Below, piece by piece: positions 1-9,816 of a stretch of DNA of 59,333 nt. The notes below the pieces were generated by a model. That model did no database searches. It had not been told where the DNA came from and saw nothing but the letters and a program-made list of their open reading frames with translations. How positions within the stretch are numbered: position 1 is the first letter of the stretch; each line of letters opens with the position of its first letter. Made by a program: the position numbers and the translations under genes. The DNA comes from Xanthomonas pisi DSM 18956 (GTDB lineage Bacteria; Pseudomonadota; Gammaproteobacteria; Xanthomonadales; Xanthomonadaceae): contig NZ_JPLE01000048.1 in NCBI RefSeq assembly GCF_001010415.1, forward strand, positions 1-59,333, in the 5' to 3' direction.

Positions 1-3000
1 GCACCGACCGCCGTGCTGCCATCGGCATTGACGCGCGCATTGCTGCCGATCGCGGTGTCGTTGGGGCCGTGCGCGTAGGCGCTGCCGCCGATCGCGGTAC
101 CGGTCACGTGGTTGGCCACTGCCGCGGTGCCGACTGCCGTCGAGGTTGCCGCCGGCGTGATGCTGCCGACTACCGCGGCCGTCGGGGTGCCTTGCACGCC
201 ATCGGTTGAGCCAAGGCGGTGTGTCGCCGTGTCGCCAGCTGCAGCGACACCAGGCGTCTGCGCGGCCGCGGTGGATGTCGATTGCACAGCGTCCACCGCA
301 TCGCCTGCAGCGCCCGCACCCACAGACCTCGCAGCTGCCGATGTCGTGCGCGCTGCCGACGCGCGCGATGCGGTTGCAGTCCCCGCACGCGCATCCAGCT
401 CGGTGACCTTGCTGTCCAACGCCGTCAATGCAGCCCCCACGTTGCTGTAACTGCTACCTTGAATCACATAGGTCGGTGCAACGAACACACCTTGTGCGCC
501 GATCGCCGCACCGCCACCGAGAAAGCTCGCCGCATTGCTGAGCGACTGGAACAGCTGGCCACCGTTGATCGCCTCCAGGCTGCCTGCGGCGATCGCACCG
601 GCACCGACGTTGACGAGACGACGCGTTGCCGGACCGCCACGGCCGTTGCCGTTACCCACCGACACAACATTCGCCTCGCTGCTGCGTGCGCCCGCGCCCA
701 ACGCCACCGAATCGGCACCGCTGGCACCGGCGTTGGCTCCCAGCGCAACCGCGTTGCGACCGCTCTCGCGGGTGAAGGCGTTGTAGCCCATCGCCAGGCT
801 GTTGTTGCCCAGTGCGCGCGCCTGTACCCCCAAGGCCACTGCGGCACTGCCCATTTCGCCGACGAACACGCCAACGCTGGCATCGCGCCCGATTGCAATC
901 GCATCCGGCGCATCGGCCTTGGCATTGGTACCCAAGGCGATGTTGTCGCCGTAGATGATCGAGGTATCGGCGCCGCTGCCGATGGCAATGCTTCTGGTCG
1001 ATGCGGCACGTGCGTCGTAGCCGATGGCAACCGCTTGTTCGGCCTGCGCGGACGCTGACGCGCCCAGCGACACCGTGCGTGGCCCGAATGCGCCAGCGCT
1101 ATGGCCGATGGCCACCGCATCGACGTTGTCGTCGTTGCCGAAGACATTGGCGTTGTAGCCGAGCGCAATGGCGTAATCGGCCTGGCTTCGCGCACCGGCA
1201 CCGATGGCGACACCGCCCACCCCTGAGCTGCCCGCATTGCGCAACGTATTGCTGATGAGCGCATAACCGCCGATGGTGACGCTGCGCTCCCCGAAGGACG
1301 CCGCACTACTGCCCACGGCCACACTGCTTTCGCCGTTACCCGACGCATCGAAACCGACCGCTGTGGCCAGCCTGCCTGCGGCGATCGCATTGAAGCCCAA
1401 TGCCGACGATGCGGCGCCACGTGCCGCCGAAAAGCTGCCAAGCGCCATCGTGGTGTCTTCCAGTGCCTGGGCGCCGAAGCCGACCGCGGTGGATTGCGCG
1501 CCAACCGCCGATGCACCGGTACCGACTGCCGTGGCGAACGTCTGCATCGCAAGCGCACCGCCCCCCAGTGCCACCGCACCGCGCGCCTGTGCGGTGGTCG
1601 CACGCTCCTGTTGACCGACGATGAAGCCGTCGGCATCGAACAGCGGCACGCTGGCCACCCCGCCCAGCGCAACGGCGGATGCATCCGACGCACTGGCATT
1701 GCGGCCAACCGCCACCGCATCGCGACCGATCGCCGCGCTTCCGGAGCCGAGTGCATTCGCGCCCTCGCCCAGCGCATTGCTGGCGCTGCCCAGCGCGATG
1801 GCGCTGCTGCCTTCTGCAAATGCGGCCGGCTCGTCCGCATCGGACTTGGCCAGCGCCAGATGGCTGTCCAGACGCAGGGCAACGGCACGCACGTCATCGA
1901 GCTGCGCCACGTTCACTGCGTCGGTTGCCTCGGTGCCAGCGGCGACACTTGTGATCTGTCGGGTCAACCCCGCCTGCACATCACCCACCGACACCGTGTT
2001 GCTGCGGTTCGCATACGAATGCGCGCCCAAGGCCACCGCGCTGGCGGCCGAGCGGTTCCAGGCGTCGTCGACCAGGTTGCCCACCCGCGCGCCGTAGCCG
2101 ATCGCCAGCGCATCCACGCCATACGTCTGCGCGTCCGCACCGATGGCGGTGTTGTTGCCATTGAACCAGGAGGTGGCCGCACGCGCGCCCAAGGCGATGC
2201 TGTTGTCGGTCACGCTGGCTGCGTCATAGCCGATCGCCAGCGCACCGTCGCCGGACGTCAGCGCCCCGCCACCCAGCGACACCGCACGCGGCGAAAACGA
2301 GCCGGCAGAATGCCCGATGGCGATCGCATCGGTATTACCCGGTCGATTGGGGAAGATGTTGGCGTTATAGCCGATCGCAATCGCGTAATCGGACTGACTC
2401 TGCGCCCCTGCACCGAGCGCGATGCCGCCAAGCCCGGTCGCCGCATTGATTGCGTTCTGCGTGCTTCGGCTGGCGCCGCCGATGGCGACGCTGTCGGCGC
2501 CGCTGGCAAGCGAATTGTTGCCCACTGCCACCGTGCTGATGCCGGTACCGCGTGCGCCGAAGCCCACTGCAGTGGCGAAATCGGCGCCTGCATTGGCGCT
2601 GTAGCCCAGCGCCGCACCACCAAACCCGGAGACCTGCGACAGGCCGCCGACCGCAGTGGCGCCATCCTGCGACGTGCGTGCGTGATAGCCCAGGGCCGTG
2701 CTCTGCACACCGGCGGCAATGCTGCCGGTGCCTACCGCCGTGGTGAGCGGGTCGACCGCCTTGGCACCGCCACCGATTGCGGTCGAGGCGACGCCGGTGG
2801 CCTCGGTGGTTTGCTCGCCGCTACCGACGACAAAGCCGAATTCGTCGTAGTCGTACACCGTTGCAACGCCGCCAACCGCCACCGCAGAGCTGCCGATCGC
2901 CACCGCATTGCGCCCCACTGCTGTGGCATCGCGCTCCAATGCCAGGCTGCCCGCTCCCAGCGCGCTGGCGCCATCGGCAAGCGCATTGCTTGCCGCCCCC

Positions 3001-3365
3001 AGCGCGATGGCATCGCGCCCGTCGACGAAGGGAGGCACGTCGGCATCGTCTTCGATCGGCATCGACGCAGTGGCCGTGGAGGTCGGCGCCACGGCACCGG
3101 CAACCAGTCCCGTCGACGCACCAGCGGTAGCCAATGACTGCGCACACAGACGTTGGCCATCGACCATGCCGCACTGCGTGGTCTGATTGGGCGTCTGCGC
3201 CATTACGTTGACCGTGATGGAACCGCCCGCCAGCACCATGCAGATGGCAGCGGCAAGGCCACCGCTTGCCTGCAGATGGCACCGCGCCCGCATGTTCGAG
3301 ATAATCGGATAATGCTTCGCCTTGCCGGAGGGCGACCGCCCCTCGGCATTTTCGATATTCTTCAT
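1..3365 (-). CDS. Trimeric autotransporter adhesin (YadA/Hia-like), 5' part, truncated by window edge
   Basis: The frame stays open from the ATG at 3365 to the window edge, giving at least 1121 residues; the carboxy-terminal anchor lies outside. Residues 1-56 form an extended signal peptide (charged start, hydrophobic core about 36-55, probable cleavage after VMA). From about residue 115 the protein is built of YadA-head repeats of the type AIALGxxxxA / AVGxxA. A neck motif (VSVGD..RQITSVAAG..DAVNVAQL) sits at about 455-490, a second head starts near 517, a second neck (VVSVGN..RRLVNVGAG) at about 898-940, then a short stalk-like segment (ALTALDSKVTELDARA) and further head repeats. Such proteins trimerise in the outer membrane and mediate attachment. 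The two heads are clearly related copies. A start at residue 25 (Met) is possible. The gene resembles the XadA family of Xanthomonas, but the exact orthologue cannot be fixed from this fragment. Confidence 0.9.
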   Translation of the reverse strand, partial: MKNIENAEGRSPSGKAKHYPIISNMRARCHLQASGGLAAAICMVLAGGSITVNVMAQTPNQTTQCGMVDGQRLCAQSLATAGASTGLVAGAVAPTSTATASMPIEDDADVPPFVDGRDAIALGAASNALADGASALGAGSLALERDATAVGRNAVAIGSSAVAVGGVATVYDYDEFGFVVGSGEQTTEATGVASTAIGGGAKAVDPLTTAVGTGSIAAGVQSTALGYHARTSQDGATAVGGLSQVSGFGGAALGYSANAGADFATAVGFGARGTGISTVAVGNNSLASGADSVAIGGASRSTQNAINAATGLGGIALGAGAQSQSDYAIAIGYNANIFPNRPGNTDAIAIGHSAGSFSPRAVSLGGGALTSGDGALAIGYDAASVTDNSIALGARAATSWFNGNNTAIGADAQTYGVDALAIGYGARVGNLVDDAWNRSAASAVALGAHSYANRSNTVSVGDVQAGLTRQITSVAAGTEATDAVNVAQLDDVRAVALRLDSHLALAKSDADEPAAFAEGSSAIALGSASNALGEGANALGSGSAAIGRDAVAVGRNASASDASAVALGGVASVPLFDADGFIVGQQERATTAQARGAVALGGGALAMQTFATAVGTGASAVGAQSTAVGFGAQALEDTTMALGSFSAARGAASSALGFNAIAAGRLATAVGFDASGNGESSVAVGSSAASFGERSVTIGGYALISNTLRNAGSSGVGGVAIGAGARSQADYAIALGYNANVFGNDDNVDAVAIGHSAGAFGPRTVSLGASASAQAEQAVAIGYDARAASTRSIAIGSGADTSIIYGDNIALGTNAKADAPDAIAIGRDASVGVFVGEMGSAAVALGVQARALGNNSLAMGYNAFTRESGRNAVALGANAGASGADSVALGAGARSSEANVVSVGNGNGRGGPATRRLVNVGAGAIAAGSLEAINGGQLFQSLSNAASFLGGGAAIGAQGVFVAPTYVIQGSSYSNVGAALTALDSKVTELDARAGTATASRASAARTTSAAARSVGAGAAGDAVDAVQSTSTAAAQTPGVAAAGDTATHRLGSTDGVQGTPTAAVVGSITPAATSTAVGTAAVANHVTGTAIGGSAYAHGPNDTAIGSNARVNADGSTAVG

Positions 3366-3680
3366 CAAACACTTACTCCCCATTATGGTCTGGCGTGTGA
3401 GAACCGACCACCGCACGCCCGATCGGCGTGCAGTCCCCCTGAGGTTTTATCGAGCGCAGCAGCTCTCCTTCACCGGAATTCACCCGGAAAAGAAGCGACA
3501 GTTGAGTGCGTAGCAGACGAGCGAGGTGTACTGGATACGTAACGCCAGATGAATTTATTGAAAACCCGAATAACTAAATGCGAATCGCATCACGTACACA
3601 GAAAAAATTAGCTCCGATCCCAATAACTGGTATTTTTTATAGTTACTTGAAAAAAACCTTATGATTTTTACGGAACCTTG
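3366..3680 (-). promoter_or_regulatory. AT-rich upstream region of the adhesin gene
   Basis: This stretch holds no convincing gene. It becomes strikingly AT-rich at about 3540-3670 in an otherwise GC-rich window, with homopolymer A/T runs and a TATAAA-like hexamer on the minus strand near 3640. It most likely contains the adhesin promoter and a long 5' leader. I cannot identify a single convincing -35/-10 pair. Confidence 0.3.
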
Positions 3681-3912
3681 TTACGGTTGCGCAGCTGCCC
3701 GGTATGGGCCGCGCTGCCGACCAGGCAAACGCACCGACCGCGATGCAGGGACAGGCTGACCAGAACGCGCCGGCAGTCGTCCAGAACATGTGGATTGCAC
3801 GCGTCTTCGGGCGACAGCACCGATGCAGTGCGCTGTGCAATAGAGCCCGTCACACCAAGACGGCCATGCAGGCAGGTTGCGATGACGTGACCGCTCACAC
3901 CACGGCACCACC

Positions 3913-3950
3913 GAAAAAAACGGCCGCGTGCAGCGCTGCACACGGCCGTC
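3913..3950 (-). terminator. Rho-independent terminator of purL
   Basis: Read on the minus strand, a long GC-rich stem (arms ACGGCCGTGTGCAG and CTGCACGCGGCCGT, loop-side CG) is followed directly by a run of seven T. It lies about 50 bases beyond the purL stop codon. Confidence 0.85.
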
Positions 3951-3999
3951 GGGGAGGCACGCGACGCGCACTCAGCGCACGCGGCTTCGGATCATCGAC

Positions 4000-6900
4000 T
4001 CAACCGCACCACACCCGCGCGTTACGGAACATCCGCAGCCACGGCGAGTCCTCGCCCCAGTCGGCCGGATGCCAACTCAGGTTCGCCGTGCGCGGCGTGC
4101 GCTCGGGATGCGGCATCAGGATAGTGGCGCGACCATCGGTGCTGGTCAGCCCGGTGATACCGTCAGGCGACCCGTTCGGGTTGAGCGGGTACTGCGATGC
4201 CACGGCGCCGTTACCGTCGACGAAACGCAGCGCCACGCGTGCGGCGGCCTGGTCCACGGCAGTGTCGAACTCCGCACGGCCTTCGCCATGCGCCACTGCC
4301 ACCGGAATCCGCGAGCCGGCCATGCCGCGCAGCAAGATCGACGGCGACTCCACCACCTCCAGCAAGGCGGTGCGCGCTTCGAACTGCTCGCTGCGATTGC
4401 GCAGGAAACGCGGCCAGTGCCCGGCACCGGGAATGATGTCCTTGAGCTGGCTGAGCATCTGGCAGCCGTTGCACACGCCCAGCGCGAACGTATCGCTGCG
4501 CGCGAAGAACGCGGCAAACGCATCGCGCAATGCCGCGCGCTCCAGGATCGAAGTGGCCCAGCCGCGGCCGGCTCCCAGCACATCGCCATAGCTGAAACCG
4601 CCACAGGCGGCGAAGCCGGAAAATTGCGCCAGATCCACGCGCCCTTCGATCAGGTCGCTCATGTGCACGTCGAACGCGCTGAACCCGGCACGTTCGAAGT
4701 TGTAGGCCATTTCGATCTGCCCGTTGACGCCCTGTTCGCGCAGGATCGCCACCTTGGGCCGCGCGCCGGTCGCCACGAACGGCGCGGCCACATCCTCGGA
4801 CGGGTCGAACACCAACTTGGGACGCAGACCGGGCGCCTGGAAATCGCGCGCCAGCGCGCGCTCCTCGTCGGCGCTGTCGGGGTTGTCGCGCAGCGCCTGC
4901 ATGGCGTGGGTCACCGACCACCAGGCATCGAACAATTCTTCCCAACGCCATTCCGCCAGTACGCGTCCCTGCCCGCTCACCCGCACGCGCGGCGCGCCGG
5001 TAGGACGCGCGATGCGCTGCGCGCATTCGGTCAGTGCGTGTCGCTCGACCAGATCGGCAAACGCGGCGCGATCTTCGCTGGCGATCTGCACCACCGCACC
5101 GAGTTCTTCATTGAACAGGCTGCGGAACGCGTCTTCGCCCCATGCATCCAGGGTGATATCCAGGCCCTGGCGCGAGGCAAAGGCCATCTCGCACAGCGCC
5201 GCAAACGCGCCGCCATCGCTGCGATCGTGATAGGCCAGCAACAGCCCGCTCTGGCGCGCATCGCGGATCAATTCGAAGAAACTGCGCAGCCGCTGCGCGT
5301 CTTCCAGGTCCGGCACTTCACCCCCGAACGCCGGCAAGGCCGCAGCGTCGGCGTACACCTGCGCCAGCACCGAGCCACCCAGACGCTGCTTGCCGCCACC
5401 CAGCCCGATCAACCACAACTCGCTCTCTTCGTCGTTGCGCAACAACGGCGTCAACTGCGTGCGCACATCGCCGACCGGCGCGAACGCACTGATGATCAAC
5501 GAGACGGGTGACACGCTCTTGTGAGCGATGGGATTGGGCATTGGAGATTGGGGATTCGCAACAGCAGAGCTCTCCGCTGTTTCGCCAATCCCGAATGCCG
5601 AATCACCAATCCCAGCGTCAACCCACTGCGCCTGCATCGACAGCGAGTCCTTGCCCACCGGCACGCTCAGTTCGAGCGCCGGGCACAACTCCATGCCGAT
5701 CGCGCGCACGGCGTCGTACAGCAGGGCGTCTTCGCCCGCGTGGCCGGCGGCGGCCATCCAGTTGGCCGACAGCTTGATGCTGTCCAGCGACTGCACCGGC
5801 GCGGCACACAGATTAGTGATTGCCTCGCCCACCGCCATGCGCGCGGACGCGGCGGCGTTCAACAGCGCCAGCGGGGTGCGCTCGCCGATCGACATCGCCT
5901 CGCCGGAGAATGTCTCGAACCCGGCCAGGGTGATCGCACAGTCCGCCAGCGGCAGCTGCCACGGCCCGATCATCTGCTCGCGCGCGGTCAACCCACCCAC
6001 GCTGCGGTCGCCGATGGTGACCAGAAAGCTCTTGGACGCCACCGTGGGATGCGCCAGCACGCGCAATCCGGCCTCGTGCAAATCCAGCCCGGCCGTCTGC
6101 AGCACCGGCCACTGCGGCGCCGGCGGATGCACCGCATCGCGATGCATCTTCGGCGCCTTGCCGAACAGCACGTCCATCGGCAGATCGATCGGGAGCTGGG
6201 ATTGGGGATTGGGGATTGGGGATTGGTTGGAAGCAGGAGCGACTCCAGCACCCGAGGAAGCGCCGTTGCGAATCCCGAATCCCAAATCTCCAATCCCGGA
6301 GTCGAAGACGCCATAGCCAACCACCAGCCGCTCCTCGGCCGTGGCCACGCCCACTGCCGCAAACGGGCAGCGTTCGCGGGCGCAGATGGCGGCGAATTCG
6401 TCCAGGCGCGCCTGCGGCACGCCCAGCACGTAGCGTTCCTGCGATTCGTTGCACCACAGTTCCAGCGGCGACAACGACGGGTCGTCGCTGAGCACGCGGC
6501 CCAGGTCGATGATGCCGCCTACGCCGGAGTCGTGCAGCAGTTCGGGGATGGCGTTGGACAGCCCGCCCGCACCCACGTCGTGGAACCAGCGGATCGGGTT
6601 GTCGATCCCCAGCGCCACGCAGCGGTCGATGACCTCCTGGCAGCGGCGCTCCATCTCCGGGTTCTCGCGCTGCACGCTGGCGAAATCCAGCGCCTCGGCG
6701 CTGTCGCCGGCCGCCACCGAACTGGCCGCACCGCCGCCCAGGCCGATCAGCATCGCCGGCCCGCCCAGCACGATCACCGCATCGCCTGGCTGTAGGCGCA
6801 GTTTTTCGACCTGGTTGCGATCGATCGCGCCCAGGCCGCCGGCCAGCATGATCGGCTTGTCGTAGGCGCGGGTCAGGCCCGGGCCTTCGGCCAGCTCGAA

Positions 6901-8052
6901 GCTGCGGAAATACCCCAGCAGGTTCGGCCGGCCGAATTCGTTGTTGAATGCGGCACCGCCCAGCGGGCCGTCGAGCATGATGTCCAGCGCCGGGGCCATG
7001 CGCGGGTTCAGCGCGCGCGGCGCTTCCCACGGCTGCGGCAAGGTCGGGATGCGCAGATGCGAGACGGTGAAACCGGTCAGGCCGGCCTTGGGCTTGCCGC
7101 CGCGGCCGGTGGCGCCTTCGTCGCGGATCTCGCCACCGGCACCGGTGGCCGCACCGGGAAACGGCGCGATCGCGGTCGGGTGATTATGCGTTTCCACCTT
7201 GATCGCGAATGCCGACGGCAGCACCGCTTCGCTGCGGTACTGGCCGGTGGCCGGATCCGGGCGATAGCGCGCGGCCGGCACGCCTTCCACCACCGCCGCA
7301 TTGTCGCTGTAGGCCGACAAGGTGTGCTGCGGGGTCTGCTGGTGGGTGTGCTTGATCATGCGGAACAGCGAGCGTTCCTGCGGCTTGCCGTCGATGGTCC
7401 AGCTGGCGTTGAAGATCTTGTGCCGGCAGTGCTCGGAGTTGGCCTGGGCGAACATCATCAGCTCGACGTCGGCCGGGTCGCGCCCCAGCGCGGCGAAGCG
7501 CTCGCGCAGGTAGTCGATCTCGTCCTGCGCCAAGGCCAGGCCCAGGTCGCGGTTGGCCTGCTCCAGCCCATCCAGCGCCACGCGCTGCAGATGACCCGGC
7601 TCGGGCACGTTGAACAGCGCTTCGGCGGCCGCGGCCGAGCCGAGCAGCGATTGCGTCATCGGATCGTGCAGCAGCTTGGCCACGGCGGCCTGCATCGCTT
7701 CGTCGGCCGGCCAGCCGGCCAGATCGATGCGGGTGCCGCGCTCCACGCGCTGGATCGGCTGCCCGGCCCCGCGCACCAGCTCGGTGGCCTTGCTCGACCA
7801 CGGCGACAGCGTACCCAGACGCGGCACCACGTAGTGCGAGCGCGCCTGTGCGTCGCGCGGCGCCGGATCGGCTTGCGCCTGCAGGATCCGCTGCAAGGTG
7901 GCCTGATCGGGCGACTGCCCGGCGTCGGCGCGGATGAAGTACACGTGCCAGGCGCCGGTGATGCGCAGCGCGGGGACGAGGGTTTGCAGGCGGGTTTCGA
8001 GCCGAGCGCGGCGGAACGGCGAAAGGGCGGAAGCGCCCTCGAGGACCATCAT
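4000..8052 (-). CDS. purL: Phosphoribosylformylglycinamidine synthase, single-chain
   Basis: PurL converts FGAR, glutamine and ATP to FGAM in step four of de novo purine synthesis. At 1350 residues it is the large proteobacterial form, somewhat longer than the roughly 1295 residues of the E. coli enzyme. The start [13 protein letters not shown] matches the family amino terminus. The middle carries the ATP-binding AIRS-like repeats ([29 protein letters not shown]). The carboxy-terminal glutaminase has the nucleophile region [12 protein letters not shown], the [16 protein letters not shown] loop and the PHPERTPR His-Glu pair. Two segments, about residues 585-621 and 812-844, look foreign: they are translated copies of a dispersed palindromic repeat (listed separately) and probably account for part of the extra length. 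The gene stands alone, with its own terminator. Confidence 0.97.
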   Translation of the reverse strand: MMVLEGASALSPFRRARLETRLQTLVPALRITGAWHVYFIRADAGQSPDQATLQRILQAQADPAPRDAQARSHYVVPRLGTLSPWSSKATELVRGAGQPIQRVERGTRIDLAGWPADEAMQAAVAKLLHDPMTQSLLGSAAAAEALFNVPEPGHLQRVALDGLEQANRDLGLALAQDEIDYLRERFAALGRDPADVELMMFAQANSEHCRHKIFNASWTIDGKPQERSLFRMIKHTHQQTPQHTLSAYSDNAAVVEGVPAARYRPDPATGQYRSEAVLPSAFAIKVETHNHPTAIAPFPGAATGAGGEIRDEGATGRGGKPKAGLTGFTVSHLRIPTLPQPWEAPRALNPRMAPALDIMLDGPLGGAAFNNEFGRPNLLGYFRSFELAEGPGLTRAYDKPIMLAGGLGAIDRNQVEKLRLQPGDAVIVLGGPAMLIGLGGGAASSVAAGDSAEALDFASVQRENPEMERRCQEVIDRCVALGIDNPIRWFHDVGAGGLSNAIPELLHDSGVGGIIDLGRVLSDDPSLSPLELWCNESQERYVLGVPQARLDEFAAICARERCPFAAVGVATAEERLVVGYGVFDSGIGDLGFGIRNGASSGAGVAPASNQSPIPNPQSQLPIDLPMDVLFGKAPKMHRDAVHPPAPQWPVLQTAGLDLHEAGLRVLAHPTVASKSFLVTIGDRSVGGLTAREQMIGPWQLPLADCAITLAGFETFSGEAMSIGERTPLALLNAAASARMAVGEAITNLCAAPVQSLDSIKLSANWMAAAGHAGEDALLYDAVRAIGMELCPALELSVPVGKDSLSMQAQWVDAGIGDSAFGIGETAESSAVANPQSPMPNPIAHKSVSPVSLIISAFAPVGDVRTQLTPLLRNDEESELWLIGLGGGKQRLGGSVLAQVYADAAALPAFGGEVPDLEDAQRLRSFFELIRDARQSGLLLAYHDRSDGGAFAALCEMAFASRQGLDITLDAWGEDAFRSLFNEELGAVVQIASEDRAAFADLVERHALTECAQRIARPTGAPRVRVSGQGRVLAEWRWEELFDAWWSVTHAMQALRDNPDSADEERALARDFQAPGLRPKLVFDPSEDVAAPFVATGARPKVAILREQGVNGQIEMAYNFERAGFSAFDVHMSDLIEGRVDLAQFSGFAACGGFSYGDVLGAGRGWATSILERAALRDAFAAFFARSDTFALGVCNGCQMLSQLKDIIPGAGHWPRFLRNRSEQFEARTALLEVVESPSILLRGMAGSRIPVAVAHGEGRAEFDTAVDQAAARVALRFVDGNGAVASQYPLNPNGSPDGITGLTSTDGRATILMPHPERTPRTANLSWHPADWGEDSPWLRMFRNARVWCG
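5522..5616. repeat. REP-like palindromic repeat inserted in frame inside purL (copy 1)
   Basis: One arm is GATTGGGCATTGGAGATTGG and the other contains CCAATCCCGAATGCCGAATC, with a central GCAGAGCTCTCCGC-type palindrome. The same arms occur between genes at 16027 and 16576. In purL this copy encodes peptide of the type [10 protein letters not shown]...NPQSPMPNP and keeps the reading frame. Confidence 0.8.
6189..6302. repeat. REP-like palindromic repeat inserted in frame inside purL (copy 2)
   Basis: The left arm is a triple tandem GGGATTG / GGGGATT track, and the right arm contains CGAATCCCGAATCCCAAATC. Translated on the minus strand it gives [12 protein letters not shown]...[11 protein letters not shown], absent from the typical PurL core, and the frame is preserved. 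Confidence 0.8.
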
Positions 8053-8378
8053 GTCCGGGGAACCGTGTCAGAAACGGGGCTGCAGATTGTAACGGAGCTG
8101 ATGGGTCGGCGCCGGACCCGGCGTGGGTGGGCCGGCGATCTGCCAGCGGATGCGTCGCACGGACTGCCCCGATTCGGCGCATTCCGGCCCGATGCGGCAA
8201 CGCGAAGGCCGATGGCGATGCCATCGGCAATGGCTGCGCACAGCTGTCGCCGGCCTGGGGAACAGCGCGCTTGCGAGGTCCGCAGCGTTGGCCAACGCCG
8301 GTCCGTCGCCGCCCCAACCCCACAGACCCGGCAGCCAGCCCGAGCGCGACTGACAAAACGACAATGCTCGCCGCCAGG

Positions 8379-8480
8379 CGGGCGCGGCCGGTGCTCGGTG
8401 CAGCAGTGACCACGCGTACACGCCGGCTCCTCTGCGCCCTCCATGCCCAGCTGACGACTGCCCGCGACGTTTGCCAGCCG
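8379..8480. repeat. Dispersed intergenic repeat, copy B
   Basis: This segment between purL and the dsbC-like gene shares its scaffold (GCGGGCGC-GCC-GTGCTCGGTGC ... GCTGacGACTGC-CGC) with segments at 11613-11740 and 51661-51765. It has no protein-coding character. The rest of 8053-8598 holds no gene I can support. Confidence 0.5.
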
Positions 8481-8497
8481 CTCCACTCCTGAAACGC

Positions 8498-8536
8498 AAG
8501 AGGCCGGAATGCCTGCGCATTCCGGCCTCTTGATCG
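8498..8536. terminator. Long perfect hairpin downstream of dsbC-like gene
   Basis: The arms AAGAGGCCGGAATGC and GCATTCCGGCCTCTT are exact complements around a 4-base loop. The hairpin lies about 60 bases past the stop of the minus-strand gene at 8599. There is no strong T-run on either side, so it is a probable rather than certain terminator. Confidence 0.55.
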
Positions 8537-8598
8537 ATCACGCCAACCGTCGCAGCGGCCAGCCTCCAGGCAGCATCACAACGCCGCCAGCAGATCCC

Positions 8599-9405
8599 TC
8601 AGCGGCTGCCGCCGGCCGTGGTGACCGCGCGCTTTTCCAGCGCTTCGCGCAGCTGCGCCGGCGGCAGGTAGCCACCGAGCTGGGTGCCGTCCGGCGCAAA
8701 GATCGCCGGGGTGCCGTTGACGCCCAGACGCTGGCCCAGCGTGTATTCCATCGACACCGGGTTCTTGCAGTCCTTGGAGTTCACCGGCTGGCCCGACTTG
8801 GCTGCGGTCAGTGCCTGCTTGCGGTCGGCCGCGCACCACACGGCGATCATTTCCTTGTGGTCCTGGCTGCCCAGGCCCATGCGCGGGAAGGCCAGGTATT
8901 CCACCGCGATGCCCTGCTTGTTGAGCTCGCCGATCTCGCTGTGCAGCTTGCGGCAGTAGCCGCATTCCACGTCGGTGAACACCGTCACGGTGTACTTGGG
9001 GTTGGCCGGTGCGAACACGATGCGGTCGGCCTTGGGCACGGTCTCCAGCTGCTTGCGCCGATACGCCAGCAGGCCCGGGCTGGCGGCGAACTGCTTGTTC
9101 TGGATGTCGAACGGCTGTGCCTGGATCAGGTAACGGCCGTCATCGCTGACGTACAGCACCTGCCCGCCGACCACCACCTCACGGAAGCCGGGGAACGGCG
9201 CGGCGCCGATGTAATCCGGCTTGAAGTCCGGATCCAGAGCCTTGAGAGCGGCGCCTACGCGCTGATCCACATTGCCGGTCGCGGCGGCGGGAGCGGCAGC
9301 GGCGGCTGGCTTGGCGCCGGCGTTGCTTGCCGCAGGCTGCGACGATTGTGCGCAGGCGGTAAGGCTGAGCGCGCCCAGCAGCGCGGCGATGGCAAGACGA
9401 TACAT
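8599..9405 (-). CDS. dsbC: DsbC-type thiol:disulfide isomerase, possible lipoprotein
   Basis: This 268-residue envelope protein probably reshuffles wrong disulfides in exported proteins. It has a signal peptide ending in LTAC (Cys18), which looks like a lipobox, then an Ala/Pro-rich linker, a DsbC dimerisation-like region (about 45-110) and a thioredoxin fold with the active site CGYC (Cys148, Cys151). A second cysteine pair (Cys191, Cys213) matches the structural disulfide of DsbC, and Thr232-Pro233 fits the cis-proline loop. It diverges from xerD across about 410 bases; dsbC and xerD are neighbours in many proteobacteria. The unusual point is possible membrane anchoring through Cys18. DsbG is the main alternative name, but CGYC and the second cysteine pair favour DsbC. 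Confidence 0.85.
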   Translation of the reverse strand: MYRLAIAALLGALSLTACAQSSQPAASNAGAKPAAAAAPAAATGNVDQRVGAALKALDPDFKPDYIGAAPFPGFREVVVGGQVLYVSDDGRYLIQAQPFDIQNKQFAASPGLLAYRRKQLETVPKADRIVFAPANPKYTVTVFTDVECGYCRKLHSEIGELNKQGIAVEYLAFPRMGLGSQDHKEMIAVWCAADRKQALTAAKSGQPVNSKDCKNPVSMEYTLGQRLGVNGTPAIFAPDGTQLGGYLPPAQLREALEKRAVTTAGGSR

Positions 9406-9816
9406 TCACGCATCCAGTGGAATCGGGGTGGCTGGATTCTCGCACAGGGTGGATGAAGCCAGGCAGCGGCCGCGACAGTTTGTGCGTTCTCCCAGCGCGG
9501 AGGTGGGTGGCGCCACCGGTTCAGAGGCGCGGAGTGTTGCGCCTAGTGCCGCTGACTCAGCGCTTGGAGACATTGAAGCGGGATTGGCCGCGACGGGAAT
9601 TCCGGTGACGGCCATCGCGCCCGGGTGCGCTCCTACGTGTGTGTGCCCTGGCGAGGGAGCCGGTCGTGACGCTGTTGCGCAGCATCAGGCATGGCATGCG
9701 ACTGCCTTGGGGGGCGCCCACCTCGGGCGCGATGCGGCGAGGCAAGCGCTGGCACTACCTGGCTGATCACCAACGTGGCACAGCGCATTGCACGCGGCAC
9801 GCTCTATGCTGTGGCG
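9406..9816. other. Intergenic region between dsbC-like gene and xerD
   Basis: This region has no supportable gene. It must hold the divergent promoters of both neighbours. The only structure I recognise is the REP-like element at 9611-9645. Confidence 0.5.
9611..9645 (-). repeat. REP-like GTAGGAGCGC palindrome, copy 1
   Basis: Read on the minus strand it is CACGTAGGAGCGCACCCGGG followed by CGCGATGGC. An inverted near-copy lies at 10836-10871, so xerD sits between two oppositely oriented copies. Confidence 0.65.

Noticed and set aside
464..1897. Minus-strand frame rich in Arg, Trp and Ala inside the adhesin.
   Set aside because: It is the wrong frame of the repetitive adhesin. The true frame, open to the window edge, gives regular YadA repeats.
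458..2000. Regularly spaced repeats in the adhesin considered as CRISPR or satellite DNA.
   Set aside because: They are degenerate codon-level repeats of YadA head motifs in an open frame.
6189..6260. Tandem GGGGATT units considered as a CRISPR array or variable-number repeat.
   Set aside because: Units are 7-8 bases without spacers and belong to one arm of a palindromic element.
8049..8541. Overlapping small frames upstream of purL on both strands.
   Set aside because: No start context or protein-like composition; the region is explained by a dispersed repeat and a hairpin.
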